A stretch of DNA of 64,000 bases. It comes from CAVVDY01 sp963815775 (GTDB lineage: Bacteria; Acidobacteriota; Terriglobia; Terriglobales; Acidobacteriaceae). Made by a program: the position numbers and the translations under genes. A model generated the notes under the pieces. The model had not been told where the DNA came from. It ran no database searches and worked only from the letters and a program-made list of their open reading frames with translations. The DNA is taken from the NCBI GenBank assembly GCA_963815775.1, contig CAWFIB010000030.1, positions 1 to 64,000 of the forward strand, read 5' to 3'. Shown one piece after another: positions 34,248 to 42,816 of this stretch; position 1 is the first letter of the stretch, and each line of letters begins with the position of its first letter.

Positions 34248-35963
34248 ATGTCGACTCGCCAACTTAAACTCGCGCCCAAGAATGGAATTGCAAAATGCCC
34301 TACGGGCATAACTGGCCTGGACCAGATCACCGAGGGCGGTCTTCCTACGGGGAGACCCACGCTCCTGTGTGGCACAGCGGGGTGCGGCAAGACCGTGATG
34401 GCCATGGAGTTTCTGGTGCGTGGGGCCACCGAGTTCAACGAGCCAGGCGTCTTCATGGCTTTCGAGGAGACGGAAAAGGAGTTGGGTCAGAATGTCGCCT
34501 CCATGGGCTTCGACATTCCAGCGCTGTGCGCTCGCAAGAAGTTGCTGGTCGATCACGTTCGCATCGAGCGCAGCGAGATCGAGGAAAGCGGCGAGTACGA
34601 TCTGGAGGGACTGTTTATCCGGCTGGGAAACGCGATCGACTCGATCAACGCCAAGCGCGTAGTGCTGGACACCATTGAGTCCCTGTTTTCCGGGTTCTCC
34701 AACACCAACATTTTGCGCTCCGAGCTTCGCCGGCTCTTCCGCTGGCTGAAGGAAAAAGGAGTCACCGCGGTGATCACCGCCGAGAGCGGCGAGGGGAAAC
34801 TGACTCGTCACGGGATCGAGGAGTACGTGGCCGACTGCGTGATACTGCTCGACCATCGGGTCGAGGACCAGACTTCGATTCGCCGGTTGCGGGTGATGAA
34901 GTACCGCGGCACCATGCATGGAACCAACGAGTATCCCTTTTTGATCTGTGAAACCGGCTTGTCTGTGCTCCCGCTCAGTTCTTTGAAGCTGGACCATAAG
35001 GCGCCGACGCAGAGAGTTTCGACCGGCGTACCCCGACTGGACGCGATGCTGGGCGGAAAGGGCTTTTACCGTGGTACAAGCATCCTGCTTTCGGGAGGGG
35101 CGGGCACGGGAAAGAGCAGCCTGGCTGCGCACTTCGTACAAGCGGCCTGTCAACGGGGAGAACGCGCCCTCTACTTGGCGTCTGAACAGTCCCCCGACGA
35201 AGTTATCCGCAACATGCGTTCCATCGGGATTGACCTTGAACCATGGATCAAGCGCGGCCTGTTGCGCTTCCATGCGTCAAGACCCGGCACCTTCGGCCTG
35301 GAAAAGCACCTGGTCACGATCCATGACCTGACTGCGGCATTTAACCCGAAAGTAGTGGTCATCGATCCAATCACCAACTTTGCTTCGGTGGGTAGCTATT
35401 CAGAAGTGAAGTCGATGGTCACCAGACTGATTGATCTGTTCAAGTCGCGCCAGATTACTGCCATGTTTACCAGCCTGACCTCGGGCGACAGTGCGCCCGA
35501 ACTGAGTGAAGTCGGCGTGTCTTCGCAAATGGACGCCTGGCTGCTGTTGCGCAACCTGGAGTGCAACGGCGAGCGTAACCGCGGGCTGTATGTGCTGAAG
35601 TCGCGGGGCATGGCGCACTCCAACCAGATCCGGGAATTCGTGCTGACTGACCATGGAGTGCAATTGGTCGAGGTCTATGTAGGGCCATCTGGGCTGCTTA
35701 CCGGTTCGGCACGGGTTGCGCAGGAAGCCAGAGAGCGCGCGGAAGCAGAGGAGCGCAAACAGCAGTTGCAGCGTAAGAGTTTCGAATTGAAAACAAAACG
35801 CCAGCAACTGGAGGCGGAGATCGGCAGGCTGCGCTCCGAATTCAAAGTTGAGGAACAGGGTCTGTTGCGCGGTGCGCACGAAATGGAATTGCGGGACGAG
35901 CAGATCGCTGCAGGACGTGAGGAGATGGGCCGAGCCCGCAAGGCAGACGCGATCCCCGCATGA
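34248..35963 (+). CDS. kaiC: KaiC-like ATPase/kinase with C-terminal coiled coil
   Basis: 571 residues with two RecA-like halves: Walker A GTAGCGKT at 42-49 and GGAGTGKS at 283-290, each with a Walker B (RVVLDTIES, VVVIDPITN). The catalytic pair after CI is Glu73-Glu74; in CII it reads Glu313-Gln314. The autophosphorylation site (Ser-Thr in cyanobacterial KaiC) is Ser425-Ser426 (EVGVSSQMDAW). The last 85 residues are a charged coiled coil rich in Arg, Glu and Gln, absent from cyanobacterial KaiC. Non-cyanobacterial KaiC proteins of this kind are linked to stress and signalling more than to a true clock. It leads an operon with two kaiB genes, a kinase and a regulator. Confidence 0.95.
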   Translation: MSTRQLKLAPKNGIAKCPTGITGLDQITEGGLPTGRPTLLCGTAGCGKTVMAMEFLVRGATEFNEPGVFMAFEETEKELGQNVASMGFDIPALCARKKLLVDHVRIERSEIEESGEYDLEGLFIRLGNAIDSINAKRVVLDTIESLFSGFSNTNILRSELRRLFRWLKEKGVTAVITAESGEGKLTRHGIEEYVADCVILLDHRVEDQTSIRRLRVMKYRGTMHGTNEYPFLICETGLSVLPLSSLKLDHKAPTQRVSTGVPRLDAMLGGKGFYRGTSILLSGGAGTGKSSLAAHFVQAACQRGERALYLASEQSPDEVIRNMRSIGIDLEPWIKRGLLRFHASRPGTFGLEKHLVTIHDLTAAFNPKVVVIDPITNFASVGSYSEVKSMVTRLIDLFKSRQITAMFTSLTSGDSAPELSEVGVSSQMDAWLLLRNLECNGERNRGLYVLKSRGMAHSNQIREFVLTDHGVQLVEVYVGPSGLLTGSARVAQEARERAEAEERKQQLQRKSFELKTKRQQLEAEIGRLRSEFKVEEQGLLRGAHEMELRDEQIAAGREEMGRARKADAIPA

Positions 35964-36022
35964 GGCAACTGCCCGGCGCGAAGGGAAGGGTCTGATGAAA
36001 GCCCGGAAGAAGGGAGCTGGTG

Positions 36023-36358
36023 ATGAAGCCGACTAGAAGCAAAAACGGAAAGGCGAAACCGAAGGCGAGCGGCGACTATTGGAATCTGCGCCTCTACATT
36101 GCAGGTGAGACGTCCCGGTCCATAACCGCTCTGCACAATCTACAGAAGATCTGTGACGAGCACCTTCCGGGCAAGTACCGCGTCGAGGTGATCGATCTTC
36201 TGAAGAACCCAAACCTGGCGGCTGGAGACCAGATCCTGGCCGTTCCTACCTTGGTGCGCAGGTTACCGCCGCCTCTCAAGAAGATTATCGGGGACTTGTC
36301 GGATGCCGAGAGGGTGGTGGTTGGGCTCGATCTGCGCCCGGCGGAGCTCTTGCGATGA
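36023..36358 (+). CDS. kaiB: KaiB-like protein 1
   Basis: 111 residues from ATG 36023 (AGGGAG upstream). Thioredoxin-like KaiB pattern: WNLRLYIAGETSRSITALHNLQKICDEHL, then YRVEVIDLLKNPNLAAGDQILAVPTLVRRLPPPLKKIIGDLSD. KaiB binds the CI ring of KaiC in a phosphorylation-dependent way after switching fold. Its last codon overlaps the start of the second kaiB gene (ATGA). Confidence 0.93.
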   Translation: MKPTRSKNGKAKPKASGDYWNLRLYIAGETSRSITALHNLQKICDEHLPGKYRVEVIDLLKNPNLAAGDQILAVPTLVRRLPPPLKKIIGDLSDAERVVVGLDLRPAELLR

Positions 36359-36687
36359 CAGCCAAGACTTCCACAAATACAGCTCCCGCCGTCGGCCCCG
36401 CTGCGGCCGACCAGGAATATGTGCTTCGTCTTTACGTAACGGGCGCCACCTCCCGGTCACGCCGCGCCATCGTTAACATTAACGCTATTTGCCGGGACCA
36501 CTTGCACGGCAGATACGATCTGCAAGTCATTGACATTCATCAGAAGCCGGCTCTTGCCAAGGACGAGCAGATCGTAGCCGCGCCCACTCTGATCAAATGC
36601 TTGCCCCTTCCTTTGCGGCGAATCATCGGCGACTTGTCGAACCGCGAGAAGGTGCTATTCGGGCTGGATTTGAAACCTAAGACATAG
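36355..36687 (+). CDS. kaiB: KaiB-like protein 2
   Basis: 110 residues, a paralog of the preceding gene product with the same core (YVLRLYVTGATSRSRRAIVNI, VIDIHQKPALAKDEQIVAAPTLIKCLP). It has a longer Ala/Thr/Pro-rich N-terminus. Two KaiB paralogs next to one KaiC suggest either a KaiB mixture or separate partners. Four-base overlap with the first kaiB; seven bases separate it from the kinase gene. Confidence 0.93.
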   Translation: MTAKTSTNTAPAVGPAAADQEYVLRLYVTGATSRSRRAIVNINAICRDHLHGRYDLQVIDIHQKPALAKDEQIVAAPTLIKCLPLPLRRIIGDLSNREKVLFGLDLKPKT

Positions 36688-36694
36688 GTGCGAT

Positions 36695-39112
36695 ATGCAA
36701 GCCGTGAAAACTCAAGCCGGACGGAATTTGCGCGCAGAACTGAGGCAAGTGAGGGCTCGCCTCGCCGAGTCGGAAGCGACCATGAAAGCTATCCAAAGCG
36801 GTGAGGTGGATGCAATCGTGGTCGATGGGCCGCAAGGCAACCGGATCTTCACCCTGCAAAGCCCCGAAGAACCCTATCGCATTCTGGCCGAACGCATGAA
36901 CGAGGGCGCAGCCACGCTGACTACCGAAGGGACGATTCTCTTCTGCAATCAGCGATTCGCAGAAATGGTGAGGGTTCCAGCCGAGCGGCTGGTAGGCTCC
37001 AACTTCATTTCCATGCTGCGCGAGGAGGAACGATCGGGCTTCCCGCAATTGGTGCGGCAGGCGTTAAGGAACAACGTGCGGACAGAAGGCAACCTGCTGC
37101 GCAACAGCGGGACTACGTTGCCGGTGCAGTTATCCCTGAGCCCGATTCCCCTCGAAGAGTCCGGCCAAGGCATTTGCCTGGTAGCCACCGATCTTAGTGA
37201 CCAGAAGCGGGTCGAAGAAGCGGCACGACAGAGCGAAATCCTCTATCGCACCCTGCTCGAAAGCCTGCCCCAGATGGTTTTCGCGAAGGACCGAAGCTCT
37301 CGCTATATCTCCTGCAATCAAAACTATGCCGAACTCCTAGGCATCCGTCACGAAGAGTTCGCCGGCAAGACTGACTACGACTTTTTCCCTGCGTCGCTGG
37401 CGGATAAGTATCGCGCCGATGACCAGAGAGTGATGCAGTCGGGAATCGCGGAAGAAATTGTGGAGGAGTACGCCCGCAACGAGTGCACGCAAACCGTCCA
37501 GACCATAAAGGCACCCTTTCGTGACGCCGCCGGCAACACGATCGGTGTATTGGGCACGTTCTGGGACATCACCGCCCGCAGGCAGGCGGAGCAGAAATTG
37601 CGGGAACAAGCGGCCCTGCTGGACTTGGCGCACGACGCAATCCTGGTGCGCAGCCTGCACGGCCGGATACTTTTCTGGAGCCGCGGGGCGAAAGACCTTT
37701 ATGGATGGCCTGCGGAAGAGGCCATGGGCAAGGGTTGCCACGAGTTGTTGCACACTGCGTTTCCCGGCTCGCTGGAAGCGTTTCACGCGACTCTGCTGAG
37801 AACCGGTTCGTGGGAGGGCGAACTCCAGCACTCGGCGCAGGATGGAAGAGTAATCATTGTCGCCAGCCGCCAGTCGGTACGGCGCGACGAACAGGGCAAT
37901 GCCACGGCAATCTTGGAAATCAACCGTGACGTTACCGCTCGCAAACAAGCTGAGGAGAAGCTAAGAACTGTCTCGCTCTATACCCGCAGCCTGATCGAAG
38001 CCAGCTTGGATCCGTTAGTCACCATCAGCCGCGAGGGCAAGATCACTGACGTCAACGAAGCAACCGAACGAGTCACTGGGGTTGCCCGCGACCGCTTGAT
38101 CGGAAGCGACTTCAGCAACTATTTCACCCGGCCTGAGGAGGCTCGCAAGGGCTATCAAGAGGTGTTCGAGAGGGGATTGGTCCAAGACTATCCGTTGGCC
38201 ATTCGTCACGCCTCGGGTCAAATCACTGACGTGTTATATAACGCCAGTGTTTTCCGCAACCAGCAGGGTGAAATCGATGGTGTTTTTGCAGCAGCCCGGG
38301 ACGTCACCGATCGGAAGCGGGCAGAGGAGGAAATCCGCAAGCTCAACCAAGAGTTGGAAGCGCGGGTGGCGGCCCGCACCGCCGAACTTCTAGCTCTGAA
38401 CAAAGAATTGGAGGCGTTCGCCTACGCGGTGGCGCATGATCTGCGGTCTCCCTTGCGCCACATTCACGGTTTCTCCGACCTCCTGTTACATGACGGTGAG
38501 TCTACTCTAAGCGATGACAGCAGGCACTGGCTGGATTGCATACTCAATGGAATTTCGCGCATGGAGAAGCTGCTCGAAGATTTGCTGAACCTCAGTCGCC
38601 TGGGCAGACAGCCCGTCAATCGACGGACCATTCCGCTAAAGACGTTGGTGCAGGAGGTGATCGAGGATCTTGCATCCGAAACGGCGAATCGCCAGATCGA
38701 GTGGAAGCTCGGCGACCTGCCCCTGACGCACTGCGATCCTGCGCTGATCAAGATCGTGTTCGTGAACCTGTTGTCGAATGCGGTCAAGTTCACTCGTCCG
38801 CGTACCGCGGCCATCATTGAGGTGGGGAAGACCGTGATGAATGACGGGCCGGTATTCTTTGTGCGCGATAACGGGGCGGGCTTCGATATGAAGTATGTCG
38901 ACAAACTCTTCAGCGTGTTCCAGCGCCTTCATCTGGAAAAGGACTTCGAGGGAACCGGCATCGGTTTGGCGACCGCGAACCGCATCCTGCAAAAGCATGG
39001 CGGAAGAATCTGGGCTGAGGCCGAATTGGACAAAGGAGCGACCTTCTATTTCACCCTGGGAGGCGCGGAAGCAATCGAACAGCAGCAGACAGCGGTACAG
39101 GAGGCGATATGA
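36695..39112 (+). CDS. Multi-PAS sensor histidine kinase
   Basis: 805 residues, soluble. After a short coiled coil there are four PAS domains in a row (about 55-180, 185-305, 310-425, 435-550), each ending in a PAC-like segment such as NRDVTARKQAEEKL. HisKA follows with phospho-acceptor His in AYAVAHDLRSPLRHIHGF, then HATPase with FEGTGIGLATANRILQKHGG. This HisKA type (AVAHDLRSPL) is related to phytochrome-like kinases. It is co-transcribed with kaiC/kaiB, so it may be an input or output kinase of the Kai proteins. It overlaps the next regulator gene by four bases. Confidence 0.93.
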   Translation: MQAVKTQAGRNLRAELRQVRARLAESEATMKAIQSGEVDAIVVDGPQGNRIFTLQSPEEPYRILAERMNEGAATLTTEGTILFCNQRFAEMVRVPAERLVGSNFISMLREEERSGFPQLVRQALRNNVRTEGNLLRNSGTTLPVQLSLSPIPLEESGQGICLVATDLSDQKRVEEAARQSEILYRTLLESLPQMVFAKDRSSRYISCNQNYAELLGIRHEEFAGKTDYDFFPASLADKYRADDQRVMQSGIAEEIVEEYARNECTQTVQTIKAPFRDAAGNTIGVLGTFWDITARRQAEQKLREQAALLDLAHDAILVRSLHGRILFWSRGAKDLYGWPAEEAMGKGCHELLHTAFPGSLEAFHATLLRTGSWEGELQHSAQDGRVIIVASRQSVRRDEQGNATAILEINRDVTARKQAEEKLRTVSLYTRSLIEASLDPLVTISREGKITDVNEATERVTGVARDRLIGSDFSNYFTRPEEARKGYQEVFERGLVQDYPLAIRHASGQITDVLYNASVFRNQQGEIDGVFAAARDVTDRKRAEEEIRKLNQELEARVAARTAELLALNKELEAFAYAVAHDLRSPLRHIHGFSDLLLHDGESTLSDDSRHWLDCILNGISRMEKLLEDLLNLSRLGRQPVNRRTIPLKTLVQEVIEDLASETANRQIEWKLGDLPLTHCDPALIKIVFVNLLSNAVKFTRPRTAAIIEVGKTVMNDGPVFFVRDNGAGFDMKYVDKLFSVFQRLHLEKDFEGTGIGLATANRILQKHGGRIWAEAELDKGATFYFTLGGAEAIEQQQTAVQEAI

Positions 39113-39579
39113 AGAAAGCAATTATCAAGATACTACTGGTGGAAGACAACGAATTCGATATCGAATTGACTTTGCGCGCGCTGCACGATGACCATTTGGC
39201 CAACACCATTCACGTTGCCCGCGATGGCGAAGAAGCGCTGACCTTTCTCGCAGACTGCGAGGCCGGCGCCGCCCAAGGCGACGGGACAATGCCTAAACTC
39301 ATCCTGTTGGATTTGAAGCTGCCGAAAGTGGATGGTCACGAACTCCTACGCCAAGTGAAAAGCAATCCCGTCACTAAACCGATTCCCGTGGTGGTGCTGA
39401 CGTCCTCCAAGCAGGATGAAGACATGCTCAAGAGCTATCTGACTGGAGTCAACAGCTACATCCAGAAGCCGGTGAACTTTGAGCAGTTCCGCAAGATCGT
39501 GAAGGACCTTGGCATGTATTGGCTGGTGGTGAATCAGCTTCCGTCGGTCGCCTGCGTTGCGGCGGAGGGGCGTCGATAA
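39109..39579 (+). CDS. Rcp1-like response regulator
   Basis: 156 residues, a single receiver domain of the Rcp1 type: KILLVEDNEFDIELTLRAL, KLILLDLKLPKVDGHELLRQVK, VVVLTSSKQDEDM and YIQKPVNFEQFRKIV. Such regulators pair with bacteriophytochrome-like kinases, which fits the kinase just upstream. No output domain. It ends the kai operon. Confidence 0.93.
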   Translation: MKKAIIKILLVEDNEFDIELTLRALHDDHLANTIHVARDGEEALTFLADCEAGAAQGDGTMPKLILLDLKLPKVDGHELLRQVKSNPVTKPIPVVVLTSSKQDEDMLKSYLTGVNSYIQKPVNFEQFRKIVKDLGMYWLVVNQLPSVACVAAEGRR

Positions 39580-39587
39580 CATCTGAA

Positions 39588-39746
39588 TTGCCTACTCGCG
39601 CGCCATTGCGCCCGGGCGTTGCCCCACGCCTGCAGCACCACTACATGACGGTGGTGGGCCTCCTTCGCTGACAGCGGAACCAGGGGCGGGTTCCAGCCCT
39701 CCGTACCCTTGAAGCTCATCTGCCAGACCTCATGGGGAAGCTCCCA
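39588..39746 (-). mobile_element. IS481-like transposase remnant
   Basis: The minus strand encodes ELPHEVWQMSFKG, then PLSAKEAHHRHVVVLQAWGN. This resembles the start of the integrase core of IS481-type transposases (PNELWQMDFKG ... DDHSRYVVVLQACG). The DDE aspartates are changed and there is no complete frame, so it is a decayed scrap. It lies directly before the truncated GGDEF-EAL gene and probably explains that truncation. Confidence 0.5.
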
Positions 39747-39837
39747 CTCGATGCGAACTCACTGAGAATCGTCCCCGCTCTTTGCGCTGCCCCCTATAAG
39801 CCGGTATTGAAACGAGTTTGGATAGCTCGAATCAGCC

Positions 39838-40794
39838 GTGGCGCTTGGGCTGGGTATCAGTATTTTCCCAGACAACGGCGAAGATATTGAAGCTCTGTTC
39901 AAGCATGCAGATCTGGCCATGTATAGCGCCAAGGAACATGGGCGGAACACCATCCAGATATTCACACAGGAGATGAATGTTCAGGCGATGGAGCGGATGA
40001 CCCTGGAAAGCAGCCTGCGACTGGCGGGGGAAAGGAACGAGCTCTTCCTGGTATATCAACCGCAGGAGGACCTGGCGACGGGCGAGATCATCGGATGCGA
40101 GGCGCTTCTCCGCTGGAAACATCCCGAGTTGGGGCTGATTCCGCCCATCAAGTTCATCCCAGTCGCGGAAAGTAGCGGCCTCATCATGCCGATTGGCGAA
40201 TGGGTGCTCAAGACCGCGTGCACCCAAGCCCGGCAATGGCAAAACGACGGACTTCTCGCGCTACCCGTTGCGGTGAACGTGTCAGCAGTTCAGTTCCGGC
40301 AAAAGGGTTTCCTGCGACTCATTGAAACAGTGCTGCACGAGACCGGCCTCGCTCCTCAATACCTCGAACTGGAGCTTACGGAAAGCCTGATACTCTCCAA
40401 TGCGAATGTTGTGCTTTCCATGTTGCGGCAACTCAGAGAGATGGGGGTGAGGTTATCCATCGACGATTTCGGCACCGGATATTCCAGCCTCAGCTATTTG
40501 AAACAGTTCCCTGTCTACAAGCTCAAAATTGACGGTTCATTTGTGCGAGATGTAAACGTGGACTTGGATGATGCTGCAATCATCAGCTCTATCCTTAGCA
40601 TGGCAAAAAACCTTGGCCTCAAGGTGGTAGCGGAATGCGTTGAGAATGAAGAGCAGGTGTCGTTTTTACGGGCGCATAAGTGCGATGAGATTCAAGGCTA
40701 CTACTTCAGCGAGCCATTACCCGCGGACGAGCTTGCAGACAAACTGCGAAGCACTTTATCCATGGCTCCGTCCACAAACCGCAATGGCCGCTAA
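39838..40794 (+). pseudogene. 5'-truncated GGDEF-EAL gene (EAL phosphodiesterase domain intact)
   Basis: 318 residues from a GTG. The first 50 residues (LGISIFPDNGEDIEALFKHADLAMYSAKEHGRN) are the last part of a GGDEF domain, without the GG[D/E]EF site. A complete EAL domain follows, with GCEALLRWKHPE, LELTESLIL, IDDFGTGYSSLSYL, KIDGSFVRD and AECVENEEQ. The EAL part could still hydrolyse cyclic-di-GMP. An in-frame TAG lies just upstream, and the IS481-like scrap covers the place where the rest of the gene should be. The product may still be made from the GTG, so a functional stand-alone EAL protein remains possible. Confidence 0.75.
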
Positions 40795-41079
40795 AAAGGC
40801 GCTCCCGGTCGGCCACCATTGCACAGCACCCGCGTGCTGTCGTGGCTCTTACGGCGGTTTGGGTTCGACATGGCAACCCGAGGCGCGTCGCGATGATCAA
40901 AATGATGGCCGCGAAGAGCGCCCGCGCCAGCGGTATTAGCTCAACACTTTAAGACCTGCTTCCCGGCACGCCTGCGGAGTAACGCGTCCGTTGGCGACGC
41001 CGCTTGAAACTGTCGTCAATACTCTATGGCAGTTTCCGGGCTCGCTTCCAGCCCGGCTCGTGGCCGGTTCTCTTTCATT
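40795..41079. other. Non-coding gap
   Basis: About 285 bases between convergent genes. No gene or clear terminator was recognised. Confidence 0.4.
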
Positions 41080-41424
41080 TCACTTTGTACACAATTCGCG
41101 GGTCGCGTCAGCACTCTTCATCCCGTCCGGCGTGAAGTTGTGCGCCAACCACTCTATGATCTCGATCAATCTGCGGTAGTTGCGCTCGCACTCCCGTGCC
41201 TTTGTGCCGACAGAGGAAGCGCAGTGGTCTCGCCGCTCAACAAAATAGGCACGAATCTTATCGAACTCCTCACCCTTGGCTAACTTGGACGCGATGACCT
41301 CGTCCCAAAAGTAGTAATACCCCATCCCGTCGGGCTCTACACCAAAGTGGGCACACATTTCACGGTTGACTGCTCTCAGCATTACGGCAACGGATTTGTC
41401 AGAGTTTCTATACAAACAGAACAT
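41080..41424 (-). CDS. Hypothetical protein
   Basis: 114 residues with an AAGGAAG ribosome site before the ATG. It is hydrophilic and mostly helical by composition (MLRAVNREMCAHFGVEPDGMGYYYFWDEVIASKLA) with four cysteines. I do not recognise the family. The good start site and protein-like composition favour a real gene. Confidence 0.5.
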   Translation of the reverse strand: MFCLYRNSDKSVAVMLRAVNREMCAHFGVEPDGMGYYYFWDEVIASKLAKGEEFDKIRAYFVERRDHCASSVGTKARECERNYRRLIEIIEWLAHNFTPDGMKSADATRELCTK

Positions 41425-41807
41425 GCTGGTCTTCCTTATTCGTTCTGAATAGGGTCAAAACAACGGCCGGCGTCACGCCCGCCTGGATACTTCATCGGCA
41501 AAATCACGCTGCCAAACAGCGTCTGGTGACGGTGGACATTCGACGCTGGCCTGTGGGATGTGTCCATGATTTCTGGACAAGCGGGACGCAGTCACCGATA
41601 GATTCGTTTCCGGGCTGTACGACTCGTCGGTCCCGCGGCCCGGTTTGAGTTCCGTCTATTGCGACTGAGGTCGTCGATTTGTCCCAAGCTCTCGTCGCCT
41701 GAACCAGCAAATCGTATTGAGGCAGGCCGCATCGCTGATTTCCTTGTCCGTGCCCTTCCCTCCCACATGCAACACGACGCACCTTATTGACGATAGGAGC
41801 GACCAGT
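41425..41807. other. Non-coding gap
   Basis: About 380 bases. A minus-strand frame (41504-41842) overlaps the next gene's start and has no domain. TAGGAGC at its right end is the ribosome site of the DUF1440-like gene. Confidence 0.4.
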
Positions 41808-42328
41808 ATGGGTGAGCGGAATGTCAGCAAAGACTTGATCACCGGGCTGGGAGGAGGCCTGATCGGTACGAGCGTGATGAGCCAGTTTCAGAATGCCTGG
41901 CGCAAGGCGTCACAGGCCACTAAGACCGGAAACTCCGGGCAAGGTGAGCAGGAACGAGCCGGGCAGTCAGAAAGCGAAGACGCGACCATGAAAGCTGCAG
42001 GAAAACTCGCTGAATTAGCGGGCCGGCACCTATCACATGAGCAAAAGGAGAAATTGGGCCCCATCGTCCACTACTTTTTCGGAACCTTGCAGGGAGGTGT
42101 CTACGGCGGCGCTACGGAATTAGCTGGGATAGATGGCGGCTTCCTCACCGGCGTTAGCTTTGGGCGGCGTTGTTTGGGCTCGCAGACGAAGTCGCTGTGC
42201 CCGCGCTTGGGCTGTCGGGCAAGCCAATAGAGTCACCGCTTTCCTCGCACCTGTACGGCCAGCTTTCGCACCTCCTGTATGGCATCAGCACCGAGGTTGC
42301 TCGGCGCGACATTCGTGCTGCTCGGTAA
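41808..42328 (+). pseudogene. DUF1440-like membrane protein gene with one-base frameshift
   Basis: The frame from ATG 41808 gives MGERNVSKDLITGLGGGLIGT, a long charged stretch, then GPIVHYFFGTLQGGVYGGATEL, typical of DUF1440-type membrane proteins. At about 42162 the frame is lost. Adding one base in the GGG run restores ALFGLADEVAVPALGLSGKP and then LSSHLYGQLSHLLYGIST, ending at TAA 42326-42328. The total length is one base short of whole codons. The gene is broken by a single deletion, or the assembly has an error there. Confidence 0.7.
42194..42254 (+). repeat. Repeat blocks R1-R2
   Basis: R1 (42194-42227, 34 bases) and R2 (42228-42254, 27 bases) lie side by side inside the DUF1440-like gene. 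Both recur downstream in swapped order. Confidence 0.85.
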
Positions 42329-42343
42329 AGCCCGATTTTACTT

Positions 42344-42404
42344 TAGAGTCACCGCTTTCCTCCCACCTGTGCTGTGCCCGCGCTTGGGCTGTCGGGCAAG
42401 CCAA
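42344..42404 (+). repeat. Repeat blocks R2'-R1' (swapped order)
   Basis: R2' (42344-42370) matches R2 with one mismatch and R1' (42371-42404) matches R1 perfectly, but in the order R2'-R1'. They lie just after the gene's stop. Confidence 0.85.
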
Positions 42405-42426
42405 CGGCGAAGGACAGAACCGGGCG

Positions 42427-42816
42427 TCACACGCCGCTTTTTCGAGGTCTGGCCAATATCTCGGCAATCCTTTCGCACATCACGGTGGGACCTTCGATTT
42501 TGCTGAGAAACAGATCAGCACATTCCGCATCTTCGGGGATTTCGTTGACTCCAGAAAACAGCACGACGGGCAGTTCCGGTGTTTGCTGTTTGACTCTGCG
42601 CGCCAACTCAATGCCGCTAAGACCAGGCATGAGCAAATCTGTCAAAACCAGATCGACCGATTGCAGCTCGAGGATCTGCAACGCTTGATCACCGGAGTTG
42701 GCAGAGATCACTTGAAAGCCCCATTTCTCCAACACAGACTTTCTTAGCATCAGGGGTATAGTTTCGTCTTCGACGCAGAGGATAACGGGCTTCGGTTCAG
42801 GCAAGACTCCCCCCAC
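42427..42816 (-). CDS. Single-domain response regulator
   Basis: 129 residues; receiver domain with VILCVEDETIPLM, phospho-acceptor Asp in LVLTDLLMPGLSGIEL, VVLFSGVNEIP, and Lys in LFLSKIEGP. It overlaps the upstream hybrid kinase gene by 20 bases and is probably its partner. It is the last gene of the minus-strand signalling operon 50771-42427. Confidence 0.9.
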   Translation of the reverse strand: MGGVLPEPKPVILCVEDETIPLMLRKSVLEKWGFQVISANSGDQALQILELQSVDLVLTDLLMPGLSGIELARRVKQQTPELPVVLFSGVNEIPEDAECADLFLSKIEGPTVMCERIAEILARPRKSGV

